Positions 60,807 through 64,000 of a DNA stretch of 64,000 nucleotides are shown here, in pieces. The stretch comes from Rikenellaceae bacterium (GTDB lineage: Bacteria > Bacteroidota > Bacteroidia > Bacteroidales > Rikenellaceae). A program made the position numbers and the translations under genes. The stretch's first letter is position 1; each line of letters starts with the position of its first letter. The notes beneath the pieces were generated by a model. It was not told the origin of the DNA, did no database searches, and saw only the letters and a list, made by a program, of their open reading frames with translations. The stretch is from positions 565,768-629,767 of the forward strand of contig CABJAJ010000001.1 of NCBI GenBank assembly GCA_902363575.1, in the 5' to 3' direction.

Positions 60807-62183
60807 ATGAAGCGAACGCTCTGCCTCCTTTTCGCCCTTCTGCTTTTGCTCCCCGATGCGGGCGCCAATCCGTCCGACAAACGGCGCAAGCGCAACCGGC
60901 CCCAGGTCGAACGGCAGGCTGCCGCCTCCCGGCCCGAAATGACCGAACCCGAGCCCGAAACGGAGATCACGGAGGAGGTGCCTGCGCCCAACAGTTGTTC
61001 CTACGACGTACACCTGCCGACCGACCTCACCCCCGCACAGACCGACTCGCTCGTGGCCGTATGGCGCGAGCAACAGACGCTCTGCGCCTTCGACCGCTTT
61101 TTCAGCGACTACATCGACCCCGCATCCGCGGCCCCTTCGGTCGATACGCCGGATTCGGTCTTTATCGGCCGCCTGCGCTCGCTCGCCTCGCCCGTGCAGC
61201 TTCCCTACAATCCGATCGTCAAAGGGTATATCGCCCGCTATGTCGATACCCGGTTCGGTACGATGAGCCGCATCCTGAGCATGGCCCAGTACTACTTTCC
61301 CATCATCGAGGATGAACTCATCAAATCCGACCTGCCGGTCGAATTGCGGGCCCTCCCGATCATCGAGTCGGCCCTTTCGCCCAATGCCGTCTCCCCGATG
61401 GGCGCTGCGGGACTGTGGCAGTTCATGCCCACCACCGGTAAAAGCTATGGTCTGGAGGTCAATTCCCTGGTCGATGAGCGCCGCGACCCGGTGCTCTCGA
61501 CCCGTGCGGCCTGCCGCTACCTGAAAGACCTCCACGCCATCTACGGCGACTGGACGCTGGCTATCGCGGCTTACAACTGCGGCCCGGGCAATGTCAATAA
61601 GGCGCTTGCCCGCTCCGGCGGCGGACGGACGTTCTGGGATATCTACGACTACCTGCCTTACGAAACGCGCGGTTACGTACCCGCCTTCATCGGCGCCTCC
61701 TATGCTTATGCCTACCACCGCGAGCACGGCATCGAGTTCTCCAAACCGCCCATGCCGCTGGCCACCGACACCGTCCGGATCGATCGTCTGTTGCACCTGG
61801 GCCAAATCTCCTCCACCATCGACGTGCCGCTGGAGACGCTGCGCACGCTCAACCCCCAATACAAACTCGACATCATCCCCGCGACGAACAAGACCTATAC
61901 GCTGGTGCTGCCCCAGCGGTGCGTTTCGGCCTTCATCGCCCACGAACCCGAGATTTTCAGCAAGGATTCGACCTACCTCAAAGAGTATATCGACCCGGCC
62001 AACATCGACCGAAAGCGGGTCGAGACCACGGCCGTAATCTATACCGTGAAAAGCGGCGATACGCTCGGAGCCATCGCCCGGCGCTATCATGTCAATACGG
62101 CGCAGTTGATGAAGTGGAACCGCCTGAAGAATGCCCATAAACTGCGCATCGGGCAAAAGCTGCGCATCGAACGTCGCCTATGA
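60807..62183 (+). CDS. mltD: Membrane-bound lytic murein transglycosylase D-like with LysM
   Basis: The 458-residue protein has a signal peptide. The SLT domain has catalytic Glu in LRALPIIESALSPNAVSPMG, then AAGLWQFMPTTGKSYGL and LAIAAYNCGPGNVNKAL. A LysM domain sits at the C-terminus (IYTVKSGDTLGAIARRYHVN). It cleaves peptidoglycan glycan strands in the periplasm. It overlaps mnmE by 4 bp. Confidence 0.95.
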   Translation: MKRTLCLLFALLLLLPDAGANPSDKRRKRNRPQVERQAAASRPEMTEPEPETEITEEVPAPNSCSYDVHLPTDLTPAQTDSLVAVWREQQTLCAFDRFFSDYIDPASAAPSVDTPDSVFIGRLRSLASPVQLPYNPIVKGYIARYVDTRFGTMSRILSMAQYYFPIIEDELIKSDLPVELRALPIIESALSPNAVSPMGAAGLWQFMPTTGKSYGLEVNSLVDERRDPVLSTRAACRYLKDLHAIYGDWTLAIAAYNCGPGNVNKALARSGGGRTFWDIYDYLPYETRGYVPAFIGASYAYAYHREHGIEFSKPPMPLATDTVRIDRLLHLGQISSTIDVPLETLRTLNPQYKLDIIPATNKTYTLVLPQRCVSAFIAHEPEIFSKDSTYLKEYIDPANIDRKRVETTAVIYTVKSGDTLGAIARRYHVNTAQLMKWNRLKNAHKLRIGQKLRIERRL

Positions 62184-63520
62184 TCCCGCACGGCGGACAC
62201 GAGCTGATCGCAGCCCCCGCCACCCCCACGGGCGGCGCGTTGGCGGTCGTGCGACTGAGCGGCGAGGGAGCGATCGCCTGCTGCGACCGGCTTTTCCGGG
62301 GCCGCAGGCCGCTTTCGGATGCGCCGGCCGGCAGCGTGCGCTTCGGGACGATATGCGACGGCGAACGGATGGTGGACGAAGTGCTGGTCACGCTCTTCCG
62401 CGCCCCGCACTCCTACACCGGCGAAGAGATGGTGGAAATTTCCTGTCACGGCTCCGCCTATATCGTTTCCGAAATCCTGCGACTGCTCGCCCGCGAGGGG
62501 GCTCGTCCCGCACAGGCGGGGGAGTTCACGGCCCGGGCATTCCTGGCGGGTCGTCTCGATCTTTCCCAGGCCGAGGCGGTTGCCGACCTTATCGCCTGCG
62601 ACTCGGCCGCCTCGCACGCCCTGGCCGCGAATCAGATGCGGGGCGGTTACTCCGACGCGCTTGCCGCGCTGCGAGGCGAGCTGCTGCGACTGACCTCCCT
62701 GCTGGAGCTGGAGCTCGACTTCTCGGAGGAGGACGTGGAGTTTGCCGACCGGACAACCCTCCGGCAGACCATGCTGCGCATCGACACCGAAATCCGTCGT
62801 CTGGCCGACAGCTTCGCGCTCGGTAATGCCATCAGGGAGGGAATCCCCGTAGCCATTGCGGGAGCGCCCAACGTCGGTAAAAGCACCCTTTTGAACCGCC
62901 TGCTGGGCGAGGAACGGGCACTGGTCTCCGAGATCGCCGGCACCACGCGCGATACGATCGAGGAGCGTCTGAATATCGACGGCGTGCTCTTCCGCTTCAT
63001 CGACACCGCCGGCCTGCGCACAACCGGCGACCGGCTCGAGCAAATGGGAATCCGGCGTACCCGCGCCGCCCTTGCGGGAGCGAAAGTCGTCCTGCATCTG
63101 CTCGACGCAACCGCCCCGGATGACGGGCCGATCGCCGTCGAACCCGGCCAGATTTATCTTCCGGTCGTGAATAAAACGGACCTGCGCATCCCTGCAAAGA
63201 TGCCTGCCGGTGCCCTTGCCATCTCCGCCAAAGAGGGTGCGGGCATCGACGCTCTGCTTGCCCGGCTGCGCTCCACGGTCGATACCGCGGCCGTTTATCA
63301 CGGCGACGCCGTCGTCTCCAACAGTCGCCACCACGAAGCCCTCGTCCGTGCGCACGAAGCCCTCGTCCGTGCCCTCGCCGCCCTCGACGACGGCAGCCCC
63401 TCCGATCTTTTGTCCGAAGAGCTCCGCCTTGTTAATCATCATCTGGGCACCATCACCGGTGCCATCACCTCCGACGAAATCCTCGGATCGATCTTCTCGA
63501 AGTTCTGCATCGGAAAATAG
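62180..63520 (+). CDS. mnmE: tRNA modification GTPase MnmE
   Basis: The 446-residue protein has the N-domain folate site, GTPase motifs GAPNVGKSTLLN (about residue 228), IAGTTRDTIEE, DTAGLR and NKTD, and the C-terminal FCIGK. With MnmG it makes the 5-taurino/carboxymethylaminomethyl wobble U. It contains a 21-bp in-frame duplication (63332-63373) giving HEALVRA twice in the C-terminal helical domain. It overlaps mltD by 4 bp. An integrase gene starts 218 bp later. Confidence 0.97.
   Translation: MIPHGGHELIAAPATPTGGALAVVRLSGEGAIACCDRLFRGRRPLSDAPAGSVRFGTICDGERMVDEVLVTLFRAPHSYTGEEMVEISCHGSAYIVSEILRLLAREGARPAQAGEFTARAFLAGRLDLSQAEAVADLIACDSAASHALAANQMRGGYSDALAALRGELLRLTSLLELELDFSEEDVEFADRTTLRQTMLRIDTEIRRLADSFALGNAIREGIPVAIAGAPNVGKSTLLNRLLGEERALVSEIAGTTRDTIEERLNIDGVLFRFIDTAGLRTTGDRLEQMGIRRTRAALAGAKVVLHLLDATAPDDGPIAVEPGQIYLPVVNKTDLRIPAKMPAGALAISAKEGAGIDALLARLRSTVDTAAVYHGDAVVSNSRHHEALVRAHEALVRALAALDDGSPSDLLSEELRLVNHHLGTITGAITSDEILGSIFSKFCIGK
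63500..63520 (+). other. mnmE 3' end, candidate attachment site
   Basis: These bases encode the invariant FCIGK and stop. In SGI1-type elements of enterobacteria the last 18 bp of mnmE (trmE/thdF) are the attB. The integrase downstream makes this a plausible att core here too. Without the other element end it is unproven. Confidence 0.35.
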
Positions 63521-63661
63521 GTCGTCATTTTTCCAATTAACCAAAACGCCATTTCGCCAGCACATCATCGGCATATAAACAGCAATAACAAAGCTATTTA
63601 CAGTTTTATCTGCCAAACAAAATTTTCTCATCTCTTTGCTGTACGGATGCAAATAATTTGT

Positions 63662-63706
63662 TACTTTTGTGTTGCTATTCTGTTACTCGGCCAAAATGAG
63701 TAACAG
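63662..63706 (+). promoter_or_regulatory. Candidate integrase promoter and 9-bp palindrome
   Basis: TACTTTTG (63662-63669) matches TAnnTTTG. A TTTG lies at 63635-63638, but the spacing is 23 bp. Just downstream, CTGTTACTC (63680-63688) and GAGTAACAG (63698-63706) form a perfect inverted repeat in the leader. It could be an operator or an integrase arm site. The rest of the 217-bp gap (63521-63737) is AT-rich with no gene. Confidence 0.5.
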
Positions 63707-63737
63707 AAGTAACAAAAATCATTCAACGCAAAAGGAT

Positions 63738-64000
63738 ATGGCGGAGATCAAAGAACCGATCCGGATCAGGCGCAAGAAGCTGACGAACGGGAACGTCAGC
63801 CTCTACCTCGACATCTACCTGAACGGAAAGCGGGAATACGAATTTCTGAAACTGTACCTCATTCCCGAAAAGACAAAAGCCGACAGGGAGGCGAACCGGC
63901 AAACCCTCCAACTCGCCAACTCGATCAAGGCACGGCGCATCGTCGAGGTGCAGAACGGCGAGCATGGCTTCAAGTCGGCATACGCCTCCGACACCCTCTT
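63738..64000 (+). CDS. Tyrosine site-specific integrase, N-terminus (cut by window end)
   Basis: The ATG follows an AAAAGGAT purine stretch. The 87 visible codons match the N-terminal arm-binding domain of Bacteroidetes tyrosine recombinases: IRIRRKKLTNGNVSLYLDIY, LNGKREYEFLKLYLIPEKTK and LANSIKARRIVEVQNGEHGF. These enzymes integrate conjugative or mobilisable elements. The catalytic domain is outside the window. It lies 217 bp after mnmE in the same direction. Confidence 0.9.
   Translation, partial: MAEIKEPIRIRRKKLTNGNVSLYLDIYLNGKREYEFLKLYLIPEKTKADREANRQTLQLANSIKARRIVEVQNGEHGFKSAYASDTL

Noticed and set aside
63521..63737. tRNA gene as integrase target
   Set aside because: No cloverleaf-like sequence; the region is AT-rich and follows mnmE directly.

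Overview
The window is a high-GC chromosomal segment of a Bacteroidetes bacterium, most likely Alistipes or another Rikenellaceae. This rests on a TonB receptor, an OstA-like protein with two SurA-like chaperones, several Bacteroidetes-restricted families (DUF4834, DUF5683, PepSY-like proteins), a Bacteroides-type tyrosine integrase and recurrent TAnnTTTG promoter elements with TTTG/TTG boxes about 20 bp upstream. The genus is inferred from gene content and GC alone.

1-3002: a complete diversity-generating retroelement (DGR). It has the 3' end of a target gene with its variable repeat (VR), an Avd-type accessory gene, the template repeat (TR), the reverse transcriptase, and a small MutS-like gene overlapping the RT stop. 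VR and TR are 129 bp each and differ at 15 positions, all adenines in TR. A hairpin follows VR and a stem-loop precedes TR.

3045-11693 (minus strand): eight closely packed genes: DUF362 lipoprotein, cupin plus carboxymuconolactone-decarboxylase protein, 4Fe-4S aldo/keto reductase, DUF1893 protein, TonB receptor, MBL-fold hydrolase, ECF S component and a second 4Fe-4S aldo/keto reductase. A divergent AraC-type regulator is at 11995, and two near-identical 20-bp repeats lie in the shared intergenic region. An MFS transporter follows.

14477-24026 (minus strand): a self-contained urease system read as ureA-ureB-ureC-ureE-ureF-ureG-ureD, then a urea channel, then a nickel/cobalt ECF importer (M, Q and O parts). 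It joins substrate entry, metal supply, apoenzyme and maturation in one run of genes. UreB has an unusual repeat-encoded Gln/Asn/Gly tail.

24205-44881: mostly core genes: crcB, umuDC, purB, a DUF4834-mlaE-mlaF unit, gapA, DUF177-rpmF-plsX-fabH, a family-90 glycosyltransferase broken at a C9 tract, ferritin, two PepSY-like secreted proteins, an FMN hydroxy-acid oxidase, an AI-2E-family permease, a cytoplasmic alpha-amylase and a DedA-like protein.

45063-63520: a GAF/PAS histidine kinase with a second C9 tract at its 3' end, YjbQ, a large lipoprotein, an MFS exporter, the OstA/SurA-like envelope trio, a CPBP protease, then parA-parB-DUF5683-mltD-mnmE on the plus strand. At 63738 a tyrosine integrase begins and runs off the window. 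It lies 218 bp beyond the mnmE stop, which suggests the edge of an integrated element at the mnmE 3' end.
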